Assembly (NCBI RefSeq): GCF_002699205.1
Contig: NZ_PABT01000050.1
Location: 1-64,000, forward strand
From: Allomuricauda sp.
Lineage (GTDB): Bacteria; Bacteroidota; Bacteroidia; Flavobacteriales; Flavobacteriaceae
Direction of reading: 5' to 3'
Length of the DNA: 64,000 nt
Below are positions 23,746 through 32,962 of the stretch, piece after piece. The position numbers were made by a program, and so were the translations under genes. Numbering within the stretch: the first letter of the stretch is position 1; each line of letters opens with the position of its first letter. A model generated the notes under the pieces. It ran no database searches. It was not told where the DNA came from and saw only the letters and a list, made by a program, of their open reading frames with translations.

Positions 23746-25206
23746 GTGAAACAGAAACACACCATTATTCAAAATAAAATTGAGATTGTAGAAGATAGAT
23801 CAGATCTGGTGTGGGCGATGGATAGGGATTATAAGCTTACCGCTTTCAATACTTCATTTAAGTCCCGTCTTTTACAAAATGGGTTAGGGGATGCCGAAAG
23901 AGGCATGGACCTAAAGGTCGTTTATCAGTCCGATTTTTTCTTTAAGCCTTGTGGTCAGGGGTGTGAAAGAGCACTCAACCGTTACGCAACAACATCAAGA
24001 CATACCTTTGAAGAGAATGGGAAAACCGTGGTCCATGAATTTTCTTTTCAACCTTTCATGAACAGTTCGGGAGAGATCATAGGATGTTGCGTTTGGCAAA
24101 AGGACATAACCCAAGAAGTAGATAAAAACCTTCGGTTACAGGAAAGTGAAAGAAAGTATCGTGAGGCCCAGGAAGTTGCCGATATTGGGCATTGGTCCTG
24201 GGACATGAAAAAAAATGAAGTCACTTGGTCAGACCAACTTTTCCAAATTTTTGACAAAGATCCAGACACATTTAGACCCAATTACAAATCCTTGATGGAG
24301 ATCATACATCCAGAGGATAGGGAAGCTTTTGATCGGGATGTAAATAAATGTATAGAGCAAAAGGTAAGGCATGACATTGTCCACCGGATTGTGGTCGGTA
24401 ATGGGGATATTAAGTATATCCATGAAAAAGGCAGGGCTTTTTACGATCAAGAGGGCAACCCATTTAGGATGAGCGGTACGGCCCAAGATGTTACCAAGGA
24501 TGTGTTGTCCAACAAACAAATAGTGGAACAAAACCATGAGCTTCAAAATTTTGTCCGGATCATATCCCATAACCTTCGTGGTCCAATATCCAATCTTTTA
24601 ATGTTGTCCAAAATATATGAGTGGGGCAAGGATGAGATGAACGATGATATTATGAAGAAGATAGAGCACACTACCGAGGCATTGGATCAGACCATAAAAG
24701 ATCTTCACCATTCGTTGGCATTAAAATCGGCGGATAAGGAAAAATTCAGGGAGGTCCACCTTAGGAATGTCATGAAAGACGTAGATGGGTTGCTATCCGA
24801 GGAAATCGTTAAGAATAAAGCTTCCATCCACACCAATTTTTCCGATGTGGAAACTGTCTTTGGAGCAAAGAGTTATGTGGTCAATATTTTTTATAACCTA
24901 ATTCTCAATGCAATCAATTACTCCAAAGAGGGAGTTCCAGTTGTTGTTCAAATAACTGCAGAGAAAACAGAGCAGACAATTACCCTGAGGTTTTCCGACA
25001 ATGGCATTGGAATGGACCTTACCCCGGAAAAAGAACGAAAGATTTTCGATATGTACGGTAGGCTGAGCGGTGCCACCGAAGGTAAAGGCTTAGGGCTTTA
25101 CTTGGTGAAGACACAGGTAGAGGCCATGGATGGCAAGATTAGAGTGGAAAGTAAAAAGGGTATTGGCACCACGTTTATCATCACTTTTCCCAATAAGGCC
25201 CAATAG
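23746..25206 (+). CDS. PAS-domain sensor histidine kinase
   Basis: Translation starts with GTG at 23746 (486 residues). Two PAS-like domains occupy about 10-130 and 140-260 (the second a PAS_3/PAC: ADIGHWSWDMKKNEVTWSDQ). No membrane segment is seen, so it is a cytoplasmic sensor. The H-box is FVRIISHNLRGPISNLL (about 267-283) and the ATPase has N-box NLILNAINYS, FSDNGIGMD (G1) and GKGLGLYLVK (G2). The partner is probably the receiver protein just upstream. It ends 2 bp before the convergent dehydratase gene. Signal is unknown. Confidence 0.93.
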   Translation: MKQKHTIIQNKIEIVEDRSDLVWAMDRDYKLTAFNTSFKSRLLQNGLGDAERGMDLKVVYQSDFFFKPCGQGCERALNRYATTSRHTFEENGKTVVHEFSFQPFMNSSGEIIGCCVWQKDITQEVDKNLRLQESERKYREAQEVADIGHWSWDMKKNEVTWSDQLFQIFDKDPDTFRPNYKSLMEIIHPEDREAFDRDVNKCIEQKVRHDIVHRIVVGNGDIKYIHEKGRAFYDQEGNPFRMSGTAQDVTKDVLSNKQIVEQNHELQNFVRIISHNLRGPISNLLMLSKIYEWGKDEMNDDIMKKIEHTTEALDQTIKDLHHSLALKSADKEKFREVHLRNVMKDVDGLLSEEIVKNKASIHTNFSDVETVFGAKSYVVNIFYNLILNAINYSKEGVPVVVQITAEKTEQTITLRFSDNGIGMDLTPEKERKIFDMYGRLSGATEGKGLGLYLVKTQVEAMDGKIRVESKKGIGTTFIITFPNKAQ

Positions 25207-25208
25207 AA

Positions 25209-26144
25209 TTAGAACGGTAATTTGCTCAAATCCACATTTCCGCCTGAGATAATTACTCCTATTTTTTTCCCTGAAAGCATTTCTTTTTTATCTAGAATCG
25301 CCGCTAAGGCAACGGCACTCAATGGTTCACATACAATTTTGAGCCGTTCCCAGATCAATTGCATGGCTTTTATGATTTCTTCTTCGGTTACCCGGACAAT
25401 TTCCTCTACATATTTTTGGATTATGGGAAAATTCCTGTCCCCCAATTGGGTTTTAAGACCATCTGCAATGGTGTTTGTGGTCAAGTTGCTCTCTATTTTT
25501 CCACTTTGCAAAGACCTGTAGGCATCATCCACTTCAAAGGGTTCTCCCCCGATTGTCCTACAGTTGTTCCCGAAATAATGTGCGGATAGGGCGGTTCCTG
25601 CGATCAATCCCCCACCACCAACTGGGGTTACAACATAATCCAAATCGGGATAAAGCTCCAATAACTCTTTACAGGCAGTTCCCTGTCCTAAAATAACATG
25701 GTCATCATTGGAAGGGTGAATAAAAGTCGCCCCATATTTTTTCACCACCTGTTCAGATTCATATTCCCTGGCTTCCAAGGTAGATTCACATGCTATCAAT
25801 ATGCCACCATAGCCCCTGACCGCTTCTTTTTTTACTTCGGGCGCGGAATCTGGCATTACGATATAGGCTTTTACCCCCAAACTTTGTGCGGAAAGGGACA
25901 GGGCTTGTGCAAAATTCCCCGATGAATGCGTAACAACCCCCTTTTGCTTTTGTTCATCCGTGAGTTGCATAATGGCATTGGCCGCACCACGCATTTTAAA
26001 CGCACCCATTCTCTGAAAGTTTTCACACTTAAAATAAAGTGCTGCACCAACCATTTCGTTGATTAATCGAGAAGTAAGTACGGGTGTGTTATGGATAAAA
26101 GGTTTTATCCGCTCGTGGCAATCTATTAGATGTTGTTTGTCCAT
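25209..26144 (-). CDS. PLP-dependent threonine/serine dehydratase (serine racemase-like)
   Basis: The 311-residue fold-type II PLP enzyme has the Schiff-base lysine in FKMRGAANAI (K about 50), a glycine-rich phosphate loop (PVGGGGLIAG, about 178-187) and SGGN near the C-terminus. It lacks the regulatory ACT domain of biosynthetic IlvA, so it belongs with catabolic threonine dehydratases and serine racemases. The likely reaction is deamination of L-threonine or L-serine to 2-oxobutyrate or pyruvate. It is transcribed leftward and is separated from the usp gene by 59 bp. No FNR-type box is seen in front of it. Confidence 0.92.
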   Translation of the reverse strand: MDKQHLIDCHERIKPFIHNTPVLTSRLINEMVGAALYFKCENFQRMGAFKMRGAANAIMQLTDEQKQKGVVTHSSGNFAQALSLSAQSLGVKAYIVMPDSAPEVKKEAVRGYGGILIACESTLEAREYESEQVVKKYGATFIHPSNDDHVILGQGTACKELLELYPDLDYVVTPVGGGGLIAGTALSAHYFGNNCRTIGGEPFEVDDAYRSLQSGKIESNLTTNTIADGLKTQLGDRNFPIIQKYVEEIVRVTEEEIIKAMQLIWERLKIVCEPLSAVALAAILDKKEMLSGKKIGVIISGGNVDLSKLPF

Positions 26145-26203
26145 ATCTTTATGCTTACCAGTGAAAATTTAATAAGCTGTAAAGATAATAACGGGACATT
26201 GAT

Positions 26204-27109
26204 TTAATTGCGCGATTCCACTTCTTTTTCTTCCGTGGGCTCCGAGGAAATACCCTCCATGCCCAATTCCGGAATCACCAATAAGGGTATCTGAGTATGA
26301 AATGCCGTCCTTTTAACGATGGGTTCACGGGTCATCTTTTCCATATAACTATGTTGGTAGTTCAACATGGCCAAAAGATGGATGTCCAATTCCTTGGAGA
26401 ATGTTTCCAGGGTATGTGAAACCGAATTTAGCTCAGAGACCGTATGCACATAATGCTCCACGTCACCAAGATAGCGCCGTAGCATGTTCAGGTTGAATTG
26501 TTGGAGTTCCGTCAACGCCTTTATCCCATACTGCACGTACACGATCCGTATGGTCGCATTGAACATCTTTGCCATGTCCAGAAGCGGGGACAATTCTGAT
26601 GTGGTGTAGAACCGATTAAAATCCGTGGCAAAGGCAATTTCGGAAGGTGTAACATATTCAAAGTGATATGGAATGGCCAAAATGGGGCATTTTTTGGTAC
26701 ATTTTATAATGCGTACCGTATTGCTTCCCATAAAAACTTCATCAACACCGGAAGCTCCCTTGGTACCGGTTATCACCAAATGTATACCGAATGTATCAAC
26801 AATATCCTTCACCTCTTCCACCAATAGGTTGAAAGAAGAGATGGTCTCAAAACTGTGGTTTGGATTGCCGTATTTTGTTTTTATCTGTTCCACAGTCTTG
26901 GTCAATCCTCGCTCAGAATTCTCTCTCACAGCATCAACAATGCGTACACCATCTACCATTTTTGCCATAAACCGACTACTGGGAATAACAGGGGTATAGG
27001 TGTTCAATAAATAGAATGTGCAACGCCTGTCACGAAACAATTGCATGGCGTAATCAATTGCGTTCCATGCATTTTCCGAAAAATCCGTAGGTATTAAAAT
27101 CTTCTGCAT
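26204..27109 (-). CDS. Universal stress protein (tandem UspA)
   Basis: The 301-residue protein has two UspA domains (about 1-145 and 150-285). The first keeps ILIPTDFSENAWNAIDYA and ITGTKGASG, with the GxxGxxxxxxGS(N) nucleotide loop (GASGVDEVFMGSNT). The second lacks the loop. A short acidic tail follows. An FNR-like palindrome and a -7 element lie upstream in class II geometry, putting the predicted transcript start about 18 bp before the ATG. It is one of three usp genes here, all associated with FNR-type promoters. Confidence 0.92.
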   Translation of the reverse strand: MQKILIPTDFSENAWNAIDYAMQLFRDRRCTFYLLNTYTPVIPSSRFMAKMVDGVRIVDAVRENSERGLTKTVEQIKTKYGNPNHSFETISSFNLLVEEVKDIVDTFGIHLVITGTKGASGVDEVFMGSNTVRIIKCTKKCPILAIPYHFEYVTPSEIAFATDFNRFYTTSELSPLLDMAKMFNATIRIVYVQYGIKALTELQQFNLNMLRRYLGDVEHYVHTVSELNSVSHTLETFSKELDIHLLAMLNYQHSYMEKMTREPIVKRTAFHTQIPLLVIPELGMEGISSEPTEEKEVESRN

Positions 27110-27130
27110 CTGACTAAGATTATGATGCGA

Positions 27131-27173
27131 TAAAATTAGACCTATGGTGTAGGGGATACTATGACAATTGTCA
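27131..27173 (-). promoter_or_regulatory. FNR-type promoter of usp (26204-27109)
   Basis: Perfect palindrome TGACAATTGTCA at 27162-27173. On the minus strand TAATTTTA (27131-27138; consensus TAnnTTTG, one mismatch) has its centre exactly 33 bp from the box centre, as in class II FNR activation near -41. Confidence 0.65.
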
Positions 27174-27189
27174 GCTTTTTGAAAAAGGA

Positions 27190-27879
27190 CTAAAAGCCTT
27201 CTACCACTTCCAAAAGTTTGCGTTCATCCTTTATGCCGATTTTTTTCCCTGAAGCATGGATCAAGCCTTTCTTTTTGAACTCTGAAATTATTCTAATGGC
27301 GGATTCCGTTGCGGTGCCCACTACATTGGAAATGTCCTCTCTGGAAAGTGTAAGGGCCAAAAATCCATCTTCGTCCTCCCCAAAATTGTTTTTTAGGTAT
27401 AGAAAAGCTTCGGCCATTCGCTGTTTTACCGTTTTTTGCGAAATATTGACGATTACATCATCGGCTTCCTTAAGATCATGGGCCATGTGGCGCAAAACCT
27501 CCAAGGTAAAATTGGGGTTTTTTTGTAAAGTGTTGTTGATGCTCTCTTTTGGAATAAAACATACTTCCATATCATCAACGGCCACGGCGGAGAGATTGGT
27601 ACTCTCTTGGGAAATCACCGAACGTTGACCCAGGACCTCGCCCTTGGTCGCCAATTTTACAATTTGATCTTTTCCGTTGGCACTTAACTTGGAAAGCTTG
27701 GAAACTCCATTTCGAACACAGTAGACCCCATTGAGTTTGTCACCTTCCTCAAACAAGGGTTCGCCCTTTTTTATGACTTTGGTTATTTTGGAGTCAGAAA
27801 CCTTTTTTAATTCCTCCTTGCTCATCGCGCGTAGCGAGTTAAACTGTCGGATTATACAATTTTCACACCTGCTTTCCAT
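27190..27879 (-). CDS. Crp/Fnr-family transcriptional regulator (FNR-like)
   Basis: The 229-residue protein has a cyclic-nucleotide-binding-type domain (about 15-135), a dimer helix and a winged HTH (about 155-225). Cysteines C5, C8 and C107 match C20, C23 and C122 of E. coli FNR: C8 to C107 is 99 residues, the same as C23 to C122. The FNR C29 position is Asn14. In the recognition helix (TATESAIRII) E and R keep the FNR four-residue spacing. It is divergent from ccoI, with one palindrome serving both promoters. It is the best candidate for the regulator of the palindromes in this window; O2 sensing is inferred. Confidence 0.93.
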   Translation of the reverse strand: MESRCENCIIRQFNSLRAMSKEELKKVSDSKITKVIKKGEPLFEEGDKLNGVYCVRNGVSKLSKLSANGKDQIVKLATKGEVLGQRSVISQESTNLSAVAVDDMEVCFIPKESINNTLQKNPNFTLEVLRHMAHDLKEADDVIVNISQKTVKQRMAEAFLYLKNNFGEDEDGFLALTLSREDISNVVGTATESAIRIISEFKKKGLIHASGKKIGIKDERKLLEVVEGF

Positions 27880-27902
27880 AATGATTGGTTTACCTGATGG
27901 GA

Positions 27903-27976
27903 CAAAAATAGTTGATAAACAGAGACAAATTACTGATAAATATCATATTTTTAAGGGGAATAGTATTACAAATTTG
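27903..27976. promoter_or_regulatory. Shared FNR-type box for divergent fnr-like gene and cco operon
   Basis: The palindrome TGATAAATATCA lies at 27934-27945. To the left, on the minus strand, TATTTTTG (27903-27910) is a perfect TAnnTTTG centred 33 bp away. To the right, CAAATTTG (27969-27976), one mismatch, is also centred 33 bp away. One dimer could therefore act as class II activator for both genes, with starts about 20 bp before each ATG. Confidence 0.75.
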
Positions 27977-27998
27977 CATAAGGTAAAGCAAATGTGAA

Positions 27999-30383
27999 AT
28001 GGCAGACTCGACCTGTTATCATTGTGGAGACGAGTGTGGGAAGGATAGTGTAAAGTTTGATGGGAAAGATTTTTGTTGCAATGGTTGTAAGACCGTTTAC
28101 GAGATTTTTACCTCCAACGGGCTGTCAACCTTTTATGAAATAGAAGGAAAGGCTGGAACCACTCCCAACCAAATACGTCAGAAATACGATTTTTTGGACA
28201 ACCAAGAAATCGTGCAGAAACTTGTGGAATTTAATGAAGAAGGCGTCCAGGTAGTCACTCTGAGTATTCCCACCATCCATTGTAGTTCTTGTATCTGGGT
28301 GTTGGAAAACTTGAACAAGTTACATAAGGCCATTACCGTTTCCCAAGTCGATTTTCCAAAGAAAACCATACGTGTCACTTATAAAACGGACGATTTTTCC
28401 CTTAAAGCTTTGGTGCTGTTGTTGGGAAGTATTGGGTACGAGCCCTACATCTCCTTGGAGGAATACGACAAAAAAGGAAAAAAGGTCGATCGTTCCTTGA
28501 TATATAAATTGGGGGTTGCCGGATTTGCATTTGGTAATGTGATGCTATTTTCCTTTCCAGAATATTTTGAGGTGGAGGAGTTTTGGCTAGATCAATATAA
28601 ACATGTTTTCCGTTGGTTGATGTTTGCCTTTTCCCTGCCCGTGGTCTTCTATGCCGGCCAAGATTATTTCATTTCCGCCTACAAGGGAATCCGTTCAAAA
28701 TTATTGAACATTGATGTGCCCATTGCCCTAGGAATCTTGACTCTTTTTGTTCGGAGTACGGTGGACATTGCTTTTGATCTGGGGTCTGGCTTTTTTGATA
28801 GTCTTACAGGCTTGGTCTTCTTTTTATTGTTGGGAAAATTTTTTCAGCAGAAAACATACGCTTATCTTTCTTTTGAACGTGATTACAAATCGTATTTTCC
28901 AATAGCGGTTACCCGGTTGAAGAAAGACGGGGAAGAAGAAAATATCCAAATTTACGATATAGATGTAGGGGATAGGATATTGATACGCAGTCATGAGATC
29001 ATCCCGGTGGACTGTGTCCTGATCAAAGGAACCGCGGAGATTGATTATAGTTTTGTTACCGGTGAATCTGAACCTGTATCCAAACAATCCGGGGAAAAAT
29101 TATTTGCCGGAGGAAAACAACTGACCGGTGTTCTGGAAGTTGAGGTCTTTAAATCGGTGTCCCAGAGCTACCTTACCCAATTATGGGGCAACTCCGTATT
29201 TTCAAAAGATAAAGCAAGCCAGTTCCAGACCCTTACCGATAGTATCGGAAAGCGGTTTACCATTGCTGTATTGAGCATAGCCACAGTGGCCACAATTTTT
29301 TGGTTGGTCTACATGCCCAGCTTGGCACTCAATGTGTTTACCTCGGTATTGATCATTGCTTGTCCTTGTGCCATTGCCTTGGCGGCACCCTTTACATTAG
29401 GGAACATGCTTCGCATTTTTGGCAAACATAAATTGTATTTGAAAAACACCAACGTCATCGAAAGGTTGTCCAAAATTGACACCGCTATTTTTGACAAAAC
29501 AGGTACACTGACAACGAATCAAAAGGACACCATCCACTATGAGGGCATGGAACTGACCGAGGAGGAAACAGCTCTTTTAAAAACAACCCTGAGGGCATCC
29601 AACCACCCGTTGAGCCGATCGCTCTACAACATTTTAAAATCCAATGCCATCATGACCCTTGAAGAATTCCAAGAACATACAGGTAAAGGGATTGAGGGCA
29701 GGTACAATGAACATACGATAAAAGTTGGGTCGGCGTCCTATGTGGGGGAAAGCAAACCCAATTCATTGGTCAATACCACGGTATATGTAAGCGCGGATGA
29801 AGATGTAAAGGGGCGTTTTGTGTTCAAGAACACCTATAGGGAAGGGATGCATCAAATTTTCGATGAGCTGGCGGACAGTTTGGAATTGGGGATTCTTTCA
29901 GGTGACAATGATGGCGAAAAAGAGAAGTTGGAAAAGATGCTTCCGGCAAAAACAAAAATGATGTTTGACCAAAAACCTGAAGACAAGTTGGAATATATCA
30001 AAAAGCTGCAAGAGAACCATACGGTTTTAATGGTAGGGGATGGATTGAACGATGCCGGGGCCTTGGCACAGAGCGATGTTGGGCTGGCCGTTTCAGAAAA
30101 CATCAATGTATTTTCGCCGGCCTGCGATGGAATTTTGGACGCTTCCAAATTGGGGATGCTCCCAAGTTTTATCAAATTGTCAAAAAAATCAATGCGGATC
30201 ATCAAAATGAGTTTCATCCTTTCATTGTGCTATAACATTGTGGGGTTGTATTTTGCTGTTACGGGCCAATTGGAACCTGTGATTGCTGCAGTTTTGATGC
30301 CGTTGAGCTCGATTAGCATCGTATTGTTCACAACGCTGGCGACAAACTTTATAGGTAAGGGATTAAAAAATAAAGAAAGCTGA
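27999..30383 (+). CDS. ccoI: Copper-translocating P1B-type ATPase, CcoI/FixI type
   Basis: The 794-residue ATPase supplies copper for the cbb3 oxidase. The N-terminus has a Cys-rich metal site (CYHCGDEC, CCNGCKTVYEIF) and an HMA domain with CSSCIW (about 91-96). Transmembrane helices follow, with the CPC motif in ACPCAIALAAPFTLG, the phosphorylated Asp in FDKTGTLT and a hinge GDGLNDAGAL. The N-terminal double-CxxC plus HMA layout is the CcoI/FixI type rather than CopA. It heads the operon under the FNR-type promoter and precedes ccoS by 59 bp. Confidence 0.95.
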   Translation: MADSTCYHCGDECGKDSVKFDGKDFCCNGCKTVYEIFTSNGLSTFYEIEGKAGTTPNQIRQKYDFLDNQEIVQKLVEFNEEGVQVVTLSIPTIHCSSCIWVLENLNKLHKAITVSQVDFPKKTIRVTYKTDDFSLKALVLLLGSIGYEPYISLEEYDKKGKKVDRSLIYKLGVAGFAFGNVMLFSFPEYFEVEEFWLDQYKHVFRWLMFAFSLPVVFYAGQDYFISAYKGIRSKLLNIDVPIALGILTLFVRSTVDIAFDLGSGFFDSLTGLVFFLLLGKFFQQKTYAYLSFERDYKSYFPIAVTRLKKDGEEENIQIYDIDVGDRILIRSHEIIPVDCVLIKGTAEIDYSFVTGESEPVSKQSGEKLFAGGKQLTGVLEVEVFKSVSQSYLTQLWGNSVFSKDKASQFQTLTDSIGKRFTIAVLSIATVATIFWLVYMPSLALNVFTSVLIIACPCAIALAAPFTLGNMLRIFGKHKLYLKNTNVIERLSKIDTAIFDKTGTLTTNQKDTIHYEGMELTEEETALLKTTLRASNHPLSRSLYNILKSNAIMTLEEFQEHTGKGIEGRYNEHTIKVGSASYVGESKPNSLVNTTVYVSADEDVKGRFVFKNTYREGMHQIFDELADSLELGILSGDNDGEKEKLEKMLPAKTKMMFDQKPEDKLEYIKKLQENHTVLMVGDGLNDAGALAQSDVGLAVSENINVFSPACDGILDASKLGMLPSFIKLSKKSMRIIKMSFILSLCYNIVGLYFAVTGQLEPVIAAVLMPLSSISIVLFTTLATNFIGKGLKNKES

Positions 30384-30442
30384 TATATGTCATTTTTTGA
30401 AGTATATCATCACAGTAGTTTTACCCCAAAATTGAGGCAGGT

Positions 30443-30652
30443 ATGAGTGTTATTTATGTGTTGTTGGCCATTAGTGTAACGGTGGCCGTAGTCTTTTTTA
30501 TAGCCTTTGTTTTTTCGGTAAAAAGCGGACAGTACGATGACACCTACACCCCTTCGGTAAGAATGTTGTTTGAAGATGAGGTGGTCAAGGACAAGAATAA
30601 ATCAAGTTTAAATAAAAAGGAAATCAAACAAACCAAAAGTACAAACCAATAA
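30443..30652 (+). CDS. ccoS: cbb3 oxidase assembly protein CcoS
   Basis: A 69-residue protein with one N-terminal membrane helix (VLLAISVTVAVVFFIAFVF) and FSVKSGQYDDTYTPSVRMLF, the CcoS signature in which GQFDD is usual. It is needed for cofactor insertion into CcoN. A basic Lys-rich tail follows. It lies 59 bp after ccoI and 2 bp before ccoNO. Confidence 0.93.
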   Translation: MSVIYVLLAISVTVAVVFFIAFVFSVKSGQYDDTYTPSVRMLFEDEVVKDKNKSSLNKKEIKQTKSTNQ

Positions 30653-30654
30653 AT

Positions 30655-32841
30655 ATGGAAATACAACAGTTCCGCTACGATAACAAGATCGTACAAAAGT
30701 TCTTATACGCCACCATTTTTTGGGGTGTGGTAGGTATGGCAGTAGGCCTCTTGTTGGCCTATATGTTTTTGTTCCCCAATGTTACCGAAGGTATTCCATG
30801 GCTCAGTTTTGGACGTTTACGTCCGTTACATACCAATGCCGTGATCTTCGCGTTTGTGGGCAACGCCATTTTTGCAGGGGTGTATTACTCCTTACAACGC
30901 TTGCTCAAGGCCAGAATGTTCAGTGATGTCCTGAGCAATATTAATTTTTGGGGTTGGCAATTGATTATCGTAGCTGCCGCAATAACACTTCCGTTGGGTT
31001 ATACGACCACTAAAGAGTATGCGGAATTGGAGTGGCCCATAGATATCGCCATTGCCATTGTTTGGGTGGTCTTTGGTTGGAACATGATCGGTACCATCCT
31101 AAAAAGAAGACAAAGGCACTTATACGTTGCAATATGGTTTTATTTGGCCACATTTGTTACCGTTGCGGTGCTCCATATTTTCAACAACTTGGAACTTCCC
31201 GTTTCTGCACTTAAGAGCTATTCGGTGTACGCGGGTGTACAAGATGCTTTGGTGCAATGGTGGTATGGTCACAATGCCGTGGCATTTTTCTTGACCACAC
31301 CTTTTTTGGGGTTGATGTACTACTATGTCCCCAAAGCGGCCAATAGGCCCATTTACTCATATAGATTGTCCATCGTCCACTTCTGGTCGTTGATATTCAT
31401 TTATATCTGGGCAGGTCCCCACCACTTGTTGTATTCAGCTTTGCCAGACTGGGCTCAGAACCTTGGTGTGGTATTCTCCGTCATGTTGATAGCGCCATCT
31501 TGGGGAGGTATGATCAATGGTTTGTTGACACTTCGCGGTGTATGGGACAAAGTGCGTTCCGATGCCATCTTGAAGTTTATGGTAGTTGCCATTACTGGTT
31601 ATGGTATGGCTACTTTCGAAGGGCCAATGCTTTCTTTGAAAAATGTAAATGCCATTGCTCACTTTAGTGACTGGATCATCGCCCACGTTCATGTTGGTGC
31701 ACTTGCTTGGAACGGGTTTCTGACCTTTGGGATGATTTATTGGTTGGTACCTCGAATGTTCAAGACCGAACTGTACTCCAAAGGATTGGCCAATTTCCAC
31801 TTCTGGATCGGAACCTTGGGCATTGTTTTGTACACATTGCCCATGTATGTGGCCGGGTTTACTCAAGCCCTCATGTGGAAAGAATTTAACCCTGATGGTA
31901 CCTTGGTGTACGGTAATTTCTTGGAAACCGTGACACAGATTATCCCCATGTACTGGATGAGGGCCATTGGAGGTTCACTTTATATACTTGGAATGTTTAC
32001 ACTGCTTTACAATGTGGTAAGAACCATTAAGGCTGGTAGCAAAGTAGAGGACGAAGTAGCCGAAGCCCCAGCTTTGGAAAGGGTTGCCAAAAGAAGGGTG
32101 GCAGGAGAAACCTTCCACAGTTGGTTGGAAAGAAAACCTGTTCAGTTGACCATATTGGCAACCGTTGCCATATTGATTGGAGGTATGGTGCAAATCATAC
32201 CAACCTTGTTGGTGAAATCCAACATCCCTACAATTACCAGCGTAAAACCATATACTCCGTTGGAGCTTGAAGGTCGAGACCTATACATTAGGGAAGGTTG
32301 TGTGAGCTGTCACTCTCAAATGATCCGTCCTTTCCGTAGTGAGGTGGAACGTTATGGCGAATATGCCAAGGCAGGAGAGTTTGTATATGATCACCCGTTC
32401 CTGTGGGGTAGTAAACGTACAGGTCCGGACTTATTGAGGGTAGGTGGAAAATATTCCGATAACTGGCACTTGAACCACATGTACGATCCACAAAGTACAT
32501 CGGCAGGGTCCATAATGCCATCCTATAAATGGTTGGTCACCGATGAACACGACCGTAGCGATATCCAAGCAAAAATGGAAGCCATGGTAAAGCTCGGTGT
32601 ACCATATACCGAAGAGGATATTGCCAATGCCCCACAATCCATGGCAGAGCAGGCAGCGCAAATTGAAAAGAACCTTTACTCGGATCCCGAATTCAAAAAA
32701 ACGTATGAAGCAGATAAAAAATATGCAGAGGAAAACGGTTTGGATTTTGTGGAAATGAAGGATCGTGAAATTGTGGCCTTGATTGCTTATTTACAGCGAT
32801 TGGGTACTGACATAAAGCTAGCTAATACAGCGGAAGAATAG
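30655..32841 (+). CDS. ccoNO: Fused cbb3 cytochrome c oxidase subunits I and II (CcoN-CcoO)
   Basis: The 728-residue fusion joins the catalytic subunit and the monohaem cytochrome. Residues about 1-480 are CcoN with twelve membrane helices. Visible metal ligands include WAGPHHLLY (CuB His pair) and IAHVHVGALAWNGF; GHNAVAFFLTT is an earlier helix. Residues about 500-728 are CcoO with the haem motif GCVSCH and the distal Met in GSIMPSYKWL. The fusion is the usual form in Bacteroidota and fixes 1:1 stoichiometry. It reduces O2 at high affinity and pumps protons. The next gene is ccoQ after 121 bp of repeat-like DNA. Confidence 0.97.
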   Translation: MEIQQFRYDNKIVQKFLYATIFWGVVGMAVGLLLAYMFLFPNVTEGIPWLSFGRLRPLHTNAVIFAFVGNAIFAGVYYSLQRLLKARMFSDVLSNINFWGWQLIIVAAAITLPLGYTTTKEYAELEWPIDIAIAIVWVVFGWNMIGTILKRRQRHLYVAIWFYLATFVTVAVLHIFNNLELPVSALKSYSVYAGVQDALVQWWYGHNAVAFFLTTPFLGLMYYYVPKAANRPIYSYRLSIVHFWSLIFIYIWAGPHHLLYSALPDWAQNLGVVFSVMLIAPSWGGMINGLLTLRGVWDKVRSDAILKFMVVAITGYGMATFEGPMLSLKNVNAIAHFSDWIIAHVHVGALAWNGFLTFGMIYWLVPRMFKTELYSKGLANFHFWIGTLGIVLYTLPMYVAGFTQALMWKEFNPDGTLVYGNFLETVTQIIPMYWMRAIGGSLYILGMFTLLYNVVRTIKAGSKVEDEVAEAPALERVAKRRVAGETFHSWLERKPVQLTILATVAILIGGMVQIIPTLLVKSNIPTITSVKPYTPLELEGRDLYIREGCVSCHSQMIRPFRSEVERYGEYAKAGEFVYDHPFLWGSKRTGPDLLRVGGKYSDNWHLNHMYDPQSTSAGSIMPSYKWLVTDEHDRSDIQAKMEAMVKLGVPYTEEDIANAPQSMAEQAAQIEKNLYSDPEFKKTYEADKKYAEENGLDFVEMKDREIVALIAYLQRLGTDIKLANTAEE

Positions 32842-32850
32842 AAAGAAATC

Positions 32851-32955
32851 ATGAACCAAGAGCCAAGAACCAAGACGCCAATATTAAAAGAGACCTCGAA
32901 GTCTGGCCTGTTTAAAGCAGGAACGTGCACCTTGATTCTTGTATCTAAAATCTAA
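32851..32955 (+). repeat. Intergenic insertion of the dispersed flavobacterial 'CCAAGA' type
   Basis: The 121-bp gap between ccoNO and ccoQ begins with ATGAACCAAGAGCCAAGAA, CCAAGA-rich at one end, and closes with CTTGATTCTTGTATC. The ends are partly complementary. It reads as a 34-codon frame (MNQEPRTKTPILKETSK) but the composition is that of non-coding repeats seen elsewhere in Flavobacteriia. All other cco gaps are much shorter. Confidence 0.5.
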
Positions 32956-32962
32956 TATAACC

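Noticed and set aside
32851..32955. 34-codon gene between ccoNO and ccoQ
   Set aside because: Repeat-like composition and complementary ends point to an intergenic repeat rather than a protein.
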